Source: Streptomyces bluensis (lineage in GTDB: Bacteria; Actinomycetota; Actinomycetes; Streptomycetales; Streptomycetaceae). From it: 64,000 nucleotides of DNA. Where the stretch lies: positions 310,001-374,000 of the forward strand of contig NZ_BMVM01000004.1 of NCBI RefSeq assembly GCF_014650715.1, in the 5' to 3' direction. Of this stretch, positions 9,160 to 18,696 are shown in pieces (within the stretch, counting starts at the first letter, position 1; each line of letters opens with the position of its first letter). The position numbers and the translations under genes were made by a program. The notes beneath the pieces were generated by a model. The model had not been told where the DNA came from, did no database searches, and saw only the letters and a list, made by a program, of their open reading frames with translations.

Positions 9160-9348
9160 CCGTGCTGTCAGCGATCGTAACGCTCAAGGGTGAACGTCAG
9201 GCAATCCCTGTGCGTACTCCCAATCCGCGACCCGCGCCTCGCTCTCCGGGCCGCGCCCATGAGCGTACCCGCCCGAGCCGAGAAGGTGACAGGGCGAAGT
9301 CCCCCAAAGCACCCAACGCCCTTGACTCACGGGGCATGCCGTCCGGAC

Positions 9349-9543
9349 TCACAGTCCGCCCGCAGAACGGGCCGCACTCGCGGACGCCCGCTCCAACTCC
9401 TCGGCGGCACGGTTGATACGGCTCGCGGAATCGCTCACCTGCCTGCCGAGGCGCTGCGCCTCCAGAAAGACCCGGACGGCGAGCACACCGAGAACGGCGA
9501 GACCCAGAAACCCCACAGCGATCGCGAGCATCGGCCAGAACAT
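9349..9543 (-). CDS. Small single-span membrane protein
   Basis: 64 residues. One N-terminal transmembrane helix (residues ~4-26, MLAIAVGFLGLAVLGVLAVRVF) is followed by a hydrophilic coiled-coil-like tail (QRLGRQVSDSASRINRAAEEL). I chose the ATG at 9543; the longer open frame upstream has no membrane-protein or family character. It resembles the short hypothetical found between tatA and pafC in other streptomycetes. Function unknown. Confidence 0.65.
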   Translation of the reverse strand: MFWPMLAIAVGFLGLAVLGVLAVRVFLEAQRLGRQVSDSASRINRAAEELERASASAARSAGGL

Positions 9544-9628
9544 GTCGCCGAGCCTAAGCGACACCGGGACGGTCAAGCCACGCGCCCACGCCGCCCCGAC
9601 ACCGCCAGGGCCTGTCCGCACCCCACAC

Positions 9629-9931
9629 CTAGACCGTCGAGTGCAGCCGCAGAGTCCGCACCCCGCCGCCCGTGAGCAACTCGACGATGCGCTCACCGGC
9701 GGGCTTGCGCACCGCCACCCCGCACTCGGGGCAGGTGAAGGAATAGAACGTCGTCTTGCTGGTCGCACCGATGGCCAGCCGCAGGGCGCCGGCGCTCAGC
9801 TCGAAGCTGGCCCTGCACTCGGGGCAACCGGCTCTGAACACCACGTCGGCCACCCTCTTCATGCCGGCGAACGCGACCGCCACGGACATCTCCCGCACAT
9901 CCTGCACACCCGACATCGCCGACCCGCTCAC
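9629..9931 (-). CDS. Small zinc-ribbon protein of unknown function
   Basis: 100 residues with two CxxC knuckles, GCPECRAS at ~35-42 and TCPECGVA at ~66-73, separated by a beta-rich stretch, which is consistent with one zinc ribbon. No DNA-binding helix or catalytic motif is seen. The GTG at 9931 has GGGGAG upstream; in-frame ATG codons at 9916 and 9889 are possible alternatives. It lies between tatA and pafC, so it may be co-transcribed with pafB-pafC. Confidence 0.7.
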   Translation of the reverse strand: MSGSAMSGVQDVREMSVAVAFAGMKRVADVVFRAGCPECRASFELSAGALRLAIGATSKTTFYSFTCPECGVAVRKPAGERIVELLTGGGVRTLRLHSTV

Positions 9932-10065
9932 AGCCCTTGCTCCCCTTTTGATGGTTCGTTCGCCTCCAGGGCACGCCGCACCGACATGCCCCTACCGGGG
10001 CGTGGCCGGTGCCGAGACCGGTGCGCGCACCTCCGGCTCACTCGTGCCTGCCGTACCGCCGGCCC

Positions 10066-11070
10066 TCATTCAACTCCGCGGGGCCCGTCGTACACGGCCT
10101 GCGGCCCGTCGTACGCCGCCAGCGCCTCCCGCGCCGCCTGCCGGGCCCTGTCCGCGAGGTCCTGGGGCGAGACGATCCGGCCGTCACGCCCGAGCCGCAG
10201 GGCGAGCCGCCGCAGCGAAGCGGGATCGGGGGTCCGCAGGGTGATACGCAGACCGCCGTCCGGCAGCTCGTCGGCGCTGTCGTGCGGGTAGTACTCGGCG
10301 ACCCAGCGGCCGCCCGGTCCGACCTCGACGACCACCTCGGGATCCTCCGCCGCGGGCTGGACGAGCGCCTCGGAGAGGTCGCGCAACTCGATCTCGGGCG
10401 GCGCGGACGGCTCGTCGAGGATCTTGATCTCGGCGACCCGGTCGAGCCGGAAGGTACGGCGCGCCTCGGAGCGGCGACACCAGGCCTCGACATAGGTGTG
10501 ACCGACACTGACCAGGCGGATCGGGTCGATCTCGCGCTCGGTGACCTCGTCGCGGGCCGGTGAGTAGTAGCGGATCCACAGACGGCGCCGCTCGGAGATC
10601 GCACGGTCCACGTCGGCGAAGACGCCGCCCTCCGACTCGAAGGTCACCGAGAGCCGGGAGCTGGCCCCGGCCGCCTCCCCCGCTGCCGCCTCCACCTTGG
10701 CGGTGGCCCGCAGCAGTGCCTGCCGGTCCCCCTCGCGCAATCCGGGCAGGGTGGACACGGCCCGGGCGGCCACGAGCAGGGCGGTGGCCTCGTCGGCCGC
10801 CAGCCGGAGCGGCTCGGCGACGTCATCGGGGTTGTGCCACCAGATCCGGTCACCGTCGGTGTCGATGTCGAGCAGGTCTCCGCCACGGAAGCTCGTGCCG
10901 CACAGGGGCAGCACATCCAGGTCGGAGATCAGCTCGTCCTCGGTGATCCCGAAGGCGCGGGCGACGTCCTCGACGCGGGCGCCGGGGCGCTCCCTCAGAT
11001 AGGTGACCAGGGAGAGCATCCGCCGGGTCTGGTCGATGGCGTTCCCCGGCCTGGCCGGTTTTCCCACCAC
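10066..11070 (-). CDS. pafC: WYL-domain DNA-damage regulator PafC
   Basis: A 334-residue transcription factor: N-terminal winged HTH (MLSLVTYLRERPGARVEDVA, then FGITEDELISDL), a central WYL domain (RRLWIRYYSPARDE) and a C-terminal WCX domain. PafC pairs with PafB as the LexA/RecA-independent activator of the mycobacterial DNA-damage response; the same role is likely here. It follows pafB by 14 nt. It is often called proteasome accessory factor C because of synteny only. Confidence 0.93.
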   Translation of the reverse strand: MVGKPARPGNAIDQTRRMLSLVTYLRERPGARVEDVARAFGITEDELISDLDVLPLCGTSFRGGDLLDIDTDGDRIWWHNPDDVAEPLRLAADEATALLVAARAVSTLPGLREGDRQALLRATAKVEAAAGEAAGASSRLSVTFESEGGVFADVDRAISERRRLWIRYYSPARDEVTEREIDPIRLVSVGHTYVEAWCRRSEARRTFRLDRVAEIKILDEPSAPPEIELRDLSEALVQPAAEDPEVVVEVGPGGRWVAEYYPHDSADELPDGGLRITLRTPDPASLRRLALRLGRDGRIVSPQDLADRARQAAREALAAYDGPQAVYDGPRGVE

Positions 11071-11084
11071 GTTCTTACGCCCCC

Positions 11085-12062
11085 TCAGCCCTTGGCGACC
11101 GCGCGCAGCCGGTCCACCACGTCGGCCCGCAGCTCGGCCGGATCCAGCACCACCACATCGGGCCCGAACTCCACCAGCCAGGCATCCAGACCATGCCCGT
11201 ACGGAATCTCCAACTCGTCCCAGCCGTCTCCGAGTTCCCGTACCGAGGTGGCTTTCGCCCGCAAGGGGTAACCGGCGCCCGTGCGCAGCCGGATCAGGGC
11301 GGAGCGGTCGGCGGTCTCACCGGCCCAGCTCGCGACGGTCTCGCGCACGGTGACGACATCCGGGACCTCGGCGGTGAAGGTGCCGCTCCGGCTGCGCACC
11401 CTCCCGGTGATGCGGGAGAGCCGGAAGACCCGCTCGGCACCGCGGCCACGGTCCCAGCCGGCCAGATACCAGTGACCGCGCCAGCACTCCAGCGCCCACG
11501 GCTCGACGGTACGGGACTCGGGGTGCGCGGCGGTGGCCTTGCGGTACTCGAAGACGACCGGCCGACGGTCACGGCAGGCGAGCATCAGCGGCTCGAAGGC
11601 GGCCTCGTGCACGGGGATACGGGGCTCCAGGGCGCCATGGACCTCGTACGGGTCGACGTCCTCGGGGAGACCGGCAGCGCGCAGCTTCTGCAGAGCGCCG
11701 CTGGCCGCGCCCGCGAGACGGGCCTGCTGCCACACCTTGGCGGCGAGGCCGAGGGCGGCGGCCTCCTCGGCGTCGAGGGTGATGGGCGGCAGACGGTTGC
11801 TGTCACGGCGCGCCAGATAGCCGACGTCGCCGTCGAGGTTCTCCACCGTCTCGATGACCAGCCCGAGTTCGCGCAGATCGTCCTTGTCGCGCTCGAACAT
11901 GCGGTTGAAGGAGTCGTCCGATCCGGCCGCGCTCCTGTCCGGCCCGAAGGCCTCGACGTAGGCCTCGATCGACTGGCGCAGTTCCCGCTTGCTGAGCGGC
12001 CGCCGCGTCCCGAGCAGACACAACGCCAGATTCATCAGCCGCTCGGCCTTGGCAATGGCCAT
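11085..12062 (-). CDS. pafB: WYL-domain DNA-damage regulator PafB
   Basis: A 325-residue paralogue of PafC with the same layout: HTH (MNLALCLLGTRRPLSKRELR), WYL core (RRPVVFEYRKA) and WCX end. It acts as a heterodimer with PafC. The open frame extends to 12248, but the ATG at 12062 (MAIAKAERL) matches family N-termini and has a purine-rich GAGAGGA upstream. First gene of the pafB-pafC pair. Confidence 0.93.
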   Translation of the reverse strand: MAIAKAERLMNLALCLLGTRRPLSKRELRQSIEAYVEAFGPDRSAAGSDDSFNRMFERDKDDLRELGLVIETVENLDGDVGYLARRDSNRLPPITLDAEEAAALGLAAKVWQQARLAGAASGALQKLRAAGLPEDVDPYEVHGALEPRIPVHEAAFEPLMLACRDRRPVVFEYRKATAAHPESRTVEPWALECWRGHWYLAGWDRGRGAERVFRLSRITGRVRSRSGTFTAEVPDVVTVRETVASWAGETADRSALIRLRTGAGYPLRAKATSVRELGDGWDELEIPYGHGLDAWLVEFGPDVVVLDPAELRADVVDRLRAVAKG

Positions 12063-12136
12063 CGACGCCCTACGTCCTCTCGGTAGGCCCTTCTGATGAT
12101 GACCGTACCGCCCCGGAGTACCCCGGCAAAAGCCGA

Positions 12137-12164
12137 GGGCCCATGCCCGCGCAGGCATGGGCCC
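12137..12164 (-). terminator. Hairpin between the FKBP gene and pafB
   Basis: A perfect 11-bp stem, GGGCCCATGCC (12137-12147) with its complement at 12154-12164 and a 6-nt loop, about 165 nt beyond the FKBP stop and before the pafB start. Confidence 0.6.
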
Positions 12165-12328
12165 CCGATGATCGGGACCGGTCGGGTGCCGCTCACACGG
12201 CGCACGGCGACGGGCCCGTACGGCGAACCAATCGCGCCGGACGATCACGCTCCGGCGCGCCGTCGCTCACCGGCCGTACCACGCGCACATCCGTCGGCGG
12301 CTCGGCCCCGGAGACCGGCTCAACCGGC

Positions 12329-12703
12329 TCAGACCGCGACCAGGTCGCAGACGAAGATCAGCGTCTCGCCGGGGGCGATGCGGCCGCCACCGGCACCGCG
12401 GTCGCCGTAGGCGAGGTGGGCGGGGATCGTCAGCTGACGACGCCCGCCGACCTTCATTCCCTGCACGCCCTGGTCCCAGCCCGCGATGACCTGGCCGGCA
12501 CCGAGCTGGAACTGCAGCGGCGTGCCGCGGTTCCAGGAGGCGTCGAACTCCTCGCCGGTGGAGAAGGCCACGCCCACGTAGTGGACGGAGACGGTGTCGC
12601 CCGCCTTGGCGACCGGCCCGTCACCCTCCCAGATGTCCTTGATCTCAAGGTCCTTCGGGGGCTCGCCGCCCGGGAAGTCGATCTCGGGCTTGTCGATGTT
12701 CAC
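12329..12703 (-). CDS. FKBP-type peptidyl-prolyl cis-trans isomerase, cytoplasmic
   Basis: A 124-residue single-domain FKBP. The active-site signature is intact: HYVGV, EEFDASW, VIAGWDQG and LAYGDRG carry the Tyr, Phe/Asp, Trp and Tyr of the FK506 pocket. No signal peptide. The start is GTG at 12703 with AAGGAG 8 nt upstream; the upstream frame is not coding. It lies 56 bp downstream of the lipoprotein FKBP gene on the same strand. Confidence 0.94.
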   Translation of the reverse strand: MNIDKPEIDFPGGEPPKDLEIKDIWEGDGPVAKAGDTVSVHYVGVAFSTGEEFDASWNRGTPLQFQLGAGQVIAGWDQGVQGMKVGGRRQLTIPAHLAYGDRGAGGGRIAPGETLIFVCDLVAV

Positions 12704-12759
12704 TTCATCACTCCTTGTTGCGTGACCTGCGTCGGGAACAGTCTCACAGACCACTCAGG

Positions 12760-13737
12760 TCACGCGGTGCCGAGGATGTCCACCACGAAGACCAGCGTGT
12801 TCTTGGCCAGCTCGCTGCTGGGGTTCGCGCCGTAGCCGAGGGACGGCGGGATCACCAGCAGGACGCGGTCGCCCACGTTCTTGCCGACGAGGCCCTTGTC
12901 CCAGCCCTCCACCACGGAGCCGGTGCCGATCTGGAAGGCGGTGGCGCCACCGTGGTCCCAGGAGGAGTCGAACTTCTTCCCGTCCTCCCACTTGACCCCG
13001 GTGTACTGGGCGATGAGCGCCTGGCCCGCCGCGACCTTCTTGCCGTCGCCCTTGATCAGCACCTGCTCCTTGAGCTCCTTGGGAGCCTTGGCGCCCTTGG
13101 GAATGGTGATGACCGCCGCCTTCTGCGACGGGGCCTTCACCTCCGGCATGCCCGCCTCGGGGGCCGCCTGCTCGCCCTTGACCTCGGCCTTGGCGTCCAC
13201 GGAGGCGGCACCGACCGGGTCGACCACCCAGACCAGTACGTCGTTCGCGGAGATACCGGAGGAGGGGTTCAGGCTCTTGCCGAGCAGATCGCCCGCGGTG
13301 CCCTGCACAAGGATCCGGCTGCCCGGCTTCTTCCCCTTCAGGGCGTCGAGGACCTTGGCGGGCAACTGCTGGCTCGCCTTGCCGAGCTGTTCCACGGACT
13401 GCCGCCGGGGCGTCGTGCCGCCGGTCTCCGTAGCCCAGGTGCCGCCGAGTTCCTGGCCGCCCTGCCATTTCTCGACGGTCCAGTCCAGCCGGACGAAGTC
13501 AGAGGCCTTGATCGCGCTACCGCTGCCCTCCGAGACCGTCTTGACCACGGTCTTCTTGGACGGCTCGGCGTCCTTGGGCACGGAGATCTCGGGCTTCGCC
13601 CCGACCTTCCCCTTGACCTGGGCAACGCCTCCCGCCGCCTCGCCGCTGCTCCCGCCGTCCGATCCGCACGCGGCGGTGAACAACAGGGCGGGAACGGCCA
13701 GCAGCACGGCCACGCGTCGATTCATGTTGTAGTTCAT
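12760..13737 (-). CDS. Lipoprotein with tandem FKBP domains
   Basis: 325 residues. A signal peptide ends in the lipobox LFTAAC, so the mature protein is lipid-anchored outside the membrane. The C-terminal ~95 residues form a canonical FKBP (IAQYTGVKW, KKFDSSWD, VEGWDKGL, LGYGAN). The segment before it (about residues 70-180) has the FKBP layout but has lost most pocket residues and looks like a degenerate first domain. I chose the ATG at 13737; GTG 13746 and ATG 13725 are alternatives. A likely extracytoplasmic folding factor. Confidence 0.88.
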   Translation of the reverse strand: MNYNMNRRVAVLLAVPALLFTAACGSDGGSSGEAAGGVAQVKGKVGAKPEISVPKDAEPSKKTVVKTVSEGSGSAIKASDFVRLDWTVEKWQGGQELGGTWATETGGTTPRRQSVEQLGKASQQLPAKVLDALKGKKPGSRILVQGTAGDLLGKSLNPSSGISANDVLVWVVDPVGAASVDAKAEVKGEQAAPEAGMPEVKAPSQKAAVITIPKGAKAPKELKEQVLIKGDGKKVAAGQALIAQYTGVKWEDGKKFDSSWDHGGATAFQIGTGSVVEGWDKGLVGKNVGDRVLLVIPPSLGYGANPSSELAKNTLVFVVDILGTA

Positions 13738-13933
13738 CAGTCCCACTGGGCTCGGGGGTGGGGGGCAATGGCCGCCACTCTACGGCGTACACGCTCCCGG
13801 GAGAGATCAACGCAAGACACGCCGACGCCCGGCCGGTTTCCGGCCCTGGCACACCAAACGCTGTCAGGGTGAACGACTCCGCCCGGGCGCCCCGGCGTCC
13901 GCACAGGGAAATCTCGCCCAGCCGCCACAGAAA

Positions 13934-13975
13934 CGCCCGACACCCGGAGGTACGCATACCTCCCGGCATCGGGCG
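13934..13975 (-). terminator. Terminator after pafA
   Basis: A 7-bp outer stem CGCCCGA/TCGGGCG and a 7-bp inner stem GGAGGTA/TACCTCC around a CGCA tetraloop, 40 nt downstream of the pafA stop. Confidence 0.7.
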
Positions 13976-14015
13976 TCCCGCGCCGGCCATCCCCCCCAGG
14001 GCGACCGGCATCGGC

Positions 14016-15377
14016 TCACATTCCGGCGATCAGCTTCTCCACCCGGTCGTCCACCGAACGGAACGGGTCCTTGCACAACACGGTCCGCTGGGCCTGGTCA
14101 TTGAGCTTGAGATGCACCCAGTCGACGGTGAAGTCACGACGCTGCTCCTGCGCACGCCGGATGAAGTCACCGCGCAGCCGAGCCCGAGTGGTCTGCGGCG
14201 GAACGGACTTGCCCTCGAAGATCTTCAGATCATTGCAGATCCGGGTGGCCTGCCCCTTCTTCTCCAGGAGGTAGTACAGCCCCCGACGGCGGTGGATGTC
14301 GTGATAGGCGAGGTCTATCTGGGCGACACGCGGGTGCGACATGGTCATGTTGTGCTTGGCGCGGTACCGCTCGATGAGCTTGTACTTCATCACCCAGTCG
14401 ATCTCGGTGCCGATCCGGTCGAGGTCCTCCGACTCGATGGCGTCCAGCGCGCGGCCCCACAGCTCCAGGACCTGCTCGACGGTGCCGGTACGGATGCCAC
14501 GGCGCTCGCAGAAGTCCAGCGCCTTCTCGTAGTACTCGCGCTGCACCTCCAGGGCGGAGGCCTCACGGCCGCTGGCCAGGCGCACCTTGCGGCGGCCGGT
14601 GATGTCGTGACTGACCTCACGGATCGCCCGGATGGGGTTCTCCAGAGTGAGGTCACGCATGACCGTGCCCGCCTCGATCATGCGGAGCACCAGGTCGGTG
14701 GCGCCGACCTTCAGCAGCATGGTCGTCTCGGACATGTTCGAGTCGCCCACGATCACATGCAGGCGGCGGTAACGCTCGGCGTCCGCATGTGGCTCGTCGC
14801 GCGTGTTGATGATCGGCCGGGAACGGGTCGTCGCCGAGGAGACACCCTCCCAGATGTGCTCGGCACGCTGACTGACGCAGTACACAGCGCCGCGCGGAGT
14901 CTGCAGCACCTTGCCGGCGCCGCACAACAACTGCCGTGTGACGAGGAACGGAATGAGGATGTCCGCGAGCCGGGAGAACTCCCCGTGCCGGGCCACCAGA
15001 TAGTTCTCGTGGCAGCCGTAGGAGTTGCCCGCCGAGTCGGTGTTGTTCTTGAAGAGGTAGACGTCGCCCGCGATTCCCTCCTCGTGCAGGCGGCGTTCGG
15101 CATCGACCAGGAGTCCTTCGAGAATGCGCTCGCCGGCCTTGTCGTGGGTGACCAGTTCGATCACGTTGTCACATTCGGGTGTCGCGTATTCCGGATGTGA
15201 GCCCACGTCGAGATAGAGGCGGGCCCCGTTCCGCAGAAAGACATTGCTGCTGCGGCCCCATGACACGACACGGCGGAAGAGGTACCGCGCCACCTCGTCA
15301 GGAGACAGGCGGCGCTGTCCCCTGAACGTGCATGTGACGCCGTACTCGTTCTCCAGCCCGAAAATGCGGCGGTCCAT
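14016..15377 (-). CDS. pafA: Pup-protein ligase PafA
   Basis: The 453-residue ligase that phosphorylates the C-terminal Glu of Pup with ATP and joins it to substrate lysines. It has the carboxylate-amine ligase fold, starting [14 protein letters not shown] (nucleotide-binding Glu) and carrying [15 protein letters not shown] with the catalytic Asp. Unlike Dop it lacks the loop insertion before this motif. The start lies 9 nt after the stop of the MFS gene on the same strand, with no good ribosome site, so translation may be coupled or leaderless. Confidence 0.96.
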   Translation of the reverse strand: MDRRIFGLENEYGVTCTFRGQRRLSPDEVARYLFRRVVSWGRSSNVFLRNGARLYLDVGSHPEYATPECDNVIELVTHDKAGERILEGLLVDAERRLHEEGIAGDVYLFKNNTDSAGNSYGCHENYLVARHGEFSRLADILIPFLVTRQLLCGAGKVLQTPRGAVYCVSQRAEHIWEGVSSATTRSRPIINTRDEPHADAERYRRLHVIVGDSNMSETTMLLKVGATDLVLRMIEAGTVMRDLTLENPIRAIREVSHDITGRRKVRLASGREASALEVQREYYEKALDFCERRGIRTGTVEQVLELWGRALDAIESEDLDRIGTEIDWVMKYKLIERYRAKHNMTMSHPRVAQIDLAYHDIHRRRGLYYLLEKKGQATRICNDLKIFEGKSVPPQTTRARLRGDFIRRAQEQRRDFTVDWVHLKLNDQAQRTVLCKDPFRSVDDRVEKLIAGM

Positions 15378-15386
15378 GACTGAACA

Positions 15387-16646
15387 TTACGCCCGATCCC
15401 CTGAACTGAAACGGGGTTCGACAGCACGGTTCGGATCATTTTCCGCAGCGACCACAACCACCGCACCCCCACGAGGAACTGCGAAGACCCGCCCGGTCAC
15501 CAGCAGGACCAGCAGGGCGACACCCCCCGCGGCACCCGGCACCACGAAACCCCACACCGCCCCGCCCGCCTCGACGACCGGCCCCGCGAGCCCCGTACCG
15601 ACCGACATGCCCACCGTGAACGTCGTCACAAGCCAGGAGAACGCCTCGGTGACCGTACCCCTCGGCGCGTACCGGTCGACAAGGACGAAGGCGCAGGCGA
15701 TGCACGGGGCGAGAAAGACACCGGCGAGCACCGCGAGCGCCGTCATGGCGACCGGACCGGGCACCAGCATCAGCGGCAGGTAACAGACCGCCAGAAGAGC
15801 CACCAGCACCCGCAGTCGGCGCTCCGGAGCTCCGCTCCACTGCCGCGCCCCGTACACCGTGCCGCCGACCAGCGCGCCGAGCCCCAGCCCCGCCATCAGC
15901 CAGCCGTACACCGCGTCGCCGCCACGACCGTCCGCATACGAGACGGCGGCGACCGTGATGGAACCCAGCGCGATACCGACGAACAGGAACGCCGACAGCA
16001 TCACCAGCAACCCCGGTGAACGCAGCGCGCCCAGCCAGTGGGCCTCGCGCGGCGCCGACCGCCACGCGCGCGAGGGCACCGACACGACGACGGAAAGGGC
16101 GCCCAGAACACCAATGACGTTCAGCAGGACGAGTGCCGCCCGAGCGGACCACAGCGACACGCTCAGCGTCACGAGCACCGGCCCGGCGGTGAACATGACC
16201 TCCTGGGCCACGGCGTCCATCGCGTACGCCCTGTGCACCTGGTCCTCCTTCCGGAGGACAGAGGGCCACAGCGCCCGCAGACCGCCCTCCAGAGGAGGCG
16301 TGAAAAACCCCGCGACCGCCACGAACACATACGCCGGCACCAACGGCTCGACGCCCGTGAAAGCGAAAGCGGTCATCCCGAGAGCCGAGACAAGCGCGGC
16401 CGGCAGCTGGACACGCGGCTGCCCGTGAAGATCCACCAGACGGCCGAGCACCGGCTGGCCCACGGCGTTGGCGACGCCGTACACAGCCACCAGGGCCCCT
16501 GCGAGGCTGTACGAACCGCCCTCCGCCCGCACGAAGAGCATGACGGCCATCGCGCCCGTGATGTTCGGCAGCCGACCCACGAGCGTGCCGGCCAGCAGCC
16601 GCGCGGCGTGCCGCGTCCTGAGGATCTCCAGGTATCCGACGGCCAT
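15387..16646 (-). CDS. MFS transporter
   Basis: A 419-residue major facilitator protein with about 12 hydrophobic segments and the loop 2-3 motif GRLVDLHGQPR. Substrate unknown. I start it at the ATG at 16646 (MAVGYLEILRTRHAARL), which has GGAGG 8 nt upstream; the longer frame to 16742 would run into the divergent promoter. The divergent LacI regulator and the operator between them suggest sugar- or ligand-responsive control, and pafA directly downstream probably shares the transcript. Confidence 0.9.
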   Translation of the reverse strand: MAVGYLEILRTRHAARLLAGTLVGRLPNITGAMAVMLFVRAEGGSYSLAGALVAVYGVANAVGQPVLGRLVDLHGQPRVQLPAALVSALGMTAFAFTGVEPLVPAYVFVAVAGFFTPPLEGGLRALWPSVLRKEDQVHRAYAMDAVAQEVMFTAGPVLVTLSVSLWSARAALVLLNVIGVLGALSVVVSVPSRAWRSAPREAHWLGALRSPGLLVMLSAFLFVGIALGSITVAAVSYADGRGGDAVYGWLMAGLGLGALVGGTVYGARQWSGAPERRLRVLVALLAVCYLPLMLVPGPVAMTALAVLAGVFLAPCIACAFVLVDRYAPRGTVTEAFSWLVTTFTVGMSVGTGLAGPVVEAGGAVWGFVVPGAAGGVALLVLLVTGRVFAVPRGGAVVVVAAENDPNRAVEPRFSSGDRA

Positions 16647-16705
16647 GTCCCCGACCTCCTCCTCGTCCAGCGCCCCGCCCTCTGGCACAAGGCCCCTGAG
16701 GCGGC

Positions 16706-16725
16706 GACGTGTTACGTATAACGTC
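16706..16725. promoter_or_regulatory. LacI-type operator in the MFS/lacI divergent promoter
   Basis: GACGTGTTACGTATAACGTC is an imperfect 20-bp palindrome (16 of 20 positions symmetric) centred on a CpG at 16715/16716, as LacI/GalR operators are. It lies 60 bp before the MFS start and 57 bp before the regulator start. Confidence 0.6.
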
Positions 16726-16781
16726 GCTTGCATACGTACCATGTGCGCTGTCCACGAGTCCAGACGAAGGAGCAGCTCACG

Positions 16782-17795
16782 GTGGCACGAGGCAGCACCC
16801 GCCCAACGAGCCGTGACGTCGCCCGGGCCGCAGGAGTGTCCCAGGCCGCCGTCTCCCTCGTCCTTGGCGACAAATGGCGCGGACGAGTGTCACAGGCCAC
16901 AGCCGAGCGCGTCCGGGAAGCCGCGCGCGAGCTCGACTACCGGCCGAACCTCGCCGCCCGCAACCTCCGACTGGGCCGCACCCGCACCGTACTGCTGGTG
17001 GTCCCCGCCCTCACGACGGAGTTCTTCGGAGGCGTCTACACAGGCGCCGCCCGAGTCGCCGCCCAGCACGGCTTCGGCGTGGTGCTCTACCCGTCCCCCG
17101 CAGGCATCGGACCCGCCCGGGACCCCTTCGCCTCGGCGCAGGCAGCCCTCGACGGCGTGATCGCCTCCTCCATGGCCGCCGACGCCCTCACCGACATCCG
17201 CGGCGACCAGCTGCCCCTGGTCATGCTCGACAGCGACCCCCAGGGCAGCCTCGGCGCGGCCACGGTCAACCTGGACATCACGGACGGCGTACGCCAGATC
17301 ACGGACCACCTGCTGGGCCTGGGCCACCGCCGCTTCCTGCACCTGGCAGCCGACATCGCGTCCTGGACGTTCGACGTGCGGGCACGCGAGCTGGCCGCTC
17401 GGCTGTCCGAAGTACCGGGCACACTGCTCCGCACGACCCGCGCACCGATCTCCATCGAGGACGCCGTGACGGCCGCCGAAGCAGCCCTCTCAGCTCCGGG
17501 CCCCCGCCCGACAGCTCTCGTCTGCGACGACGACAAACTCGCCGCCGGCGCGTACAAGGCCGCCCGCCGCCTCGGGCTGCGCATCCCTGAGGACGTATCC
17601 GTCACGGGCCTCGACGACCTGGCCCTGGCCCAGGCCCTCGACCCCGAACTCACCACCGTCCACCTGGACGCGGAGCTCTTCGGAGAACGGGGCATGCAGG
17701 CCCTGCTGGCGGTCCTGGAGGGCCGTACGCCGGAGGGTGGGGACATCCCCGTGGAACTGGTGGTACGGGCTTCCACGGCGCCCCCAGGAGGGTGA
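16782..17795 (+). CDS. LacI-family transcriptional regulator
   Basis: A 337-residue LacI/GalR regulator: N-terminal HTH with hinge (TSRDVARAAGVSQAAVSLVL, then ERVREAARELDYRPNLAARNLR) and a periplasmic-binding-protein-like sensor domain (LLVVPALTTEFFGGVY ... DDDKLAAGAYKAARRLGLRIPEDVSVTGLDD). The GTG at 16782 follows GAAGGAG and places the HTH at the N-terminus. Divergent from the MFS gene, which it probably controls together with itself. Inducer unknown. Confidence 0.93.
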   Translation: MARGSTRPTSRDVARAAGVSQAAVSLVLGDKWRGRVSQATAERVREAARELDYRPNLAARNLRLGRTRTVLLVVPALTTEFFGGVYTGAARVAAQHGFGVVLYPSPAGIGPARDPFASAQAALDGVIASSMAADALTDIRGDQLPLVMLDSDPQGSLGAATVNLDITDGVRQITDHLLGLGHRRFLHLAADIASWTFDVRARELAARLSEVPGTLLRTTRAPISIEDAVTAAEAALSAPGPRPTALVCDDDKLAAGAYKAARRLGLRIPEDVSVTGLDDLALAQALDPELTTVHLDAELFGERGMQALLAVLEGRTPEGGDIPVELVVRASTAPPGG

Positions 17796-17831
17796 GCGGG
17801 CCCAGTGCGCCTTGCCGGGCGCCAACGCCGC

Positions 17832-17858
17832 GCGCCCCGGCCTGATCGGCCGGGGCGC
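17832..17858. terminator. Bidirectional terminator between lacI and prcA
   Basis: An 11-bp perfect stem, GCGCCCCGGCC (17832-17842) with GGCCGGGGCGC (17848-17858), in the 94-bp gap between convergent genes. Confidence 0.8.
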
Positions 17859-17889
17859 ACCATCGAGCGGCAGGTACTGGGGCTACCGG

Positions 17890-18636
17890 CTACTTCTCCT
17901 CGTCGGGATCCTCAGCCTCCGCGGCCGTCTCCGCACCATTGACCTCCAGCAGGCGGGACAGCTGACGGCCCACGATGCGCCTGAACTTCCGCTTCTGCGG
18001 ACGCGTACGGTCCAGGACGGCGACCTCCAGACGCTCGGCCGGAATCTCCCGCTCGCTGCCGTTCGTGTCACGCGACAGAGCCTGAACCGCCAGCTTCAGC
18101 GCCTCGGCGAGCGACATGCCGTCCTGGTGCCGCTGGTCGAGATAGCCGCTGATCTGCTCGGCATTACCCCCGACCGCGACCGAGCCGTGCTCGTCCACGA
18201 TCGAGCCGTCATGCGGAAGACGGTAGATCTGGTCGCCCTCCGGGGTCTCCCCCACCTCGGCGACCACCAGCTCCACCTCGTACGGCTTCTCGGCCGCGGA
18301 CGAGAAGATCGTCCCCAGCGTCTGCGCGTACACGTTGGCCAGACCCCGGGCCGTCACATCGTCGCGGTCATAGGTGTAACCCCGCAGGTCGGCGTAGCGG
18401 ACGCCACCGATCCGGAGATTCTCGTACTCGTTGTACTTACCGGCCGCCGCGAAGCCGATCCGGTCATAGATCTCGCTGAACTTGTGCAACGCACGGGACG
18501 GGTTCTCGCCGACGAAAACGATGCCGTCGGTGTACTGCAGCACAACCAGGCTGCGACCACGCGCGATGCCCTTGCGGGCGTACTCCGCCCGGTCGGCCAT
18601 CGCCTGCTGGGGTGAGACATAGAACGGCGTCGACAC
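17890..18636 (-). CDS. prcA: 20S proteasome alpha subunit PrcA
   Basis: The 248-residue alpha subunit forming the outer rings of the 20S core. The N-terminal proteasome-alpha signature ([23 protein letters not shown]) is present and no catalytic Thr, as expected. The C-terminal ~35 residues are acidic and variable. It follows prcB by 60 nt and ends the proteasome operon. The N-terminal octapeptide gates the pore and is the docking face for the ARC ring. Confidence 0.97.
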   Translation of the reverse strand: MSTPFYVSPQQAMADRAEYARKGIARGRSLVVLQYTDGIVFVGENPSRALHKFSEIYDRIGFAAAGKYNEYENLRIGGVRYADLRGYTYDRDDVTARGLANVYAQTLGTIFSSAAEKPYEVELVVAEVGETPEGDQIYRLPHDGSIVDEHGSVAVGGNAEQISGYLDQRHQDGMSLAEALKLAVQALSRDTNGSEREIPAERLEVAVLDRTRPQKRKFRRIVGRQLSRLLEVNGAETAAEAEDPDEEK

Positions 18637-18696
18637 CGGTTATCCGTCCCTTTCTGTGGAAGTCACTGGATCACCTTGACAAGAAACGGCCGCCGA

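Noticed and set aside
13758..15200. 480-codon plus-strand open frame
   Set aside because: Antisense to pafA and its terminator; no recognisable domain.
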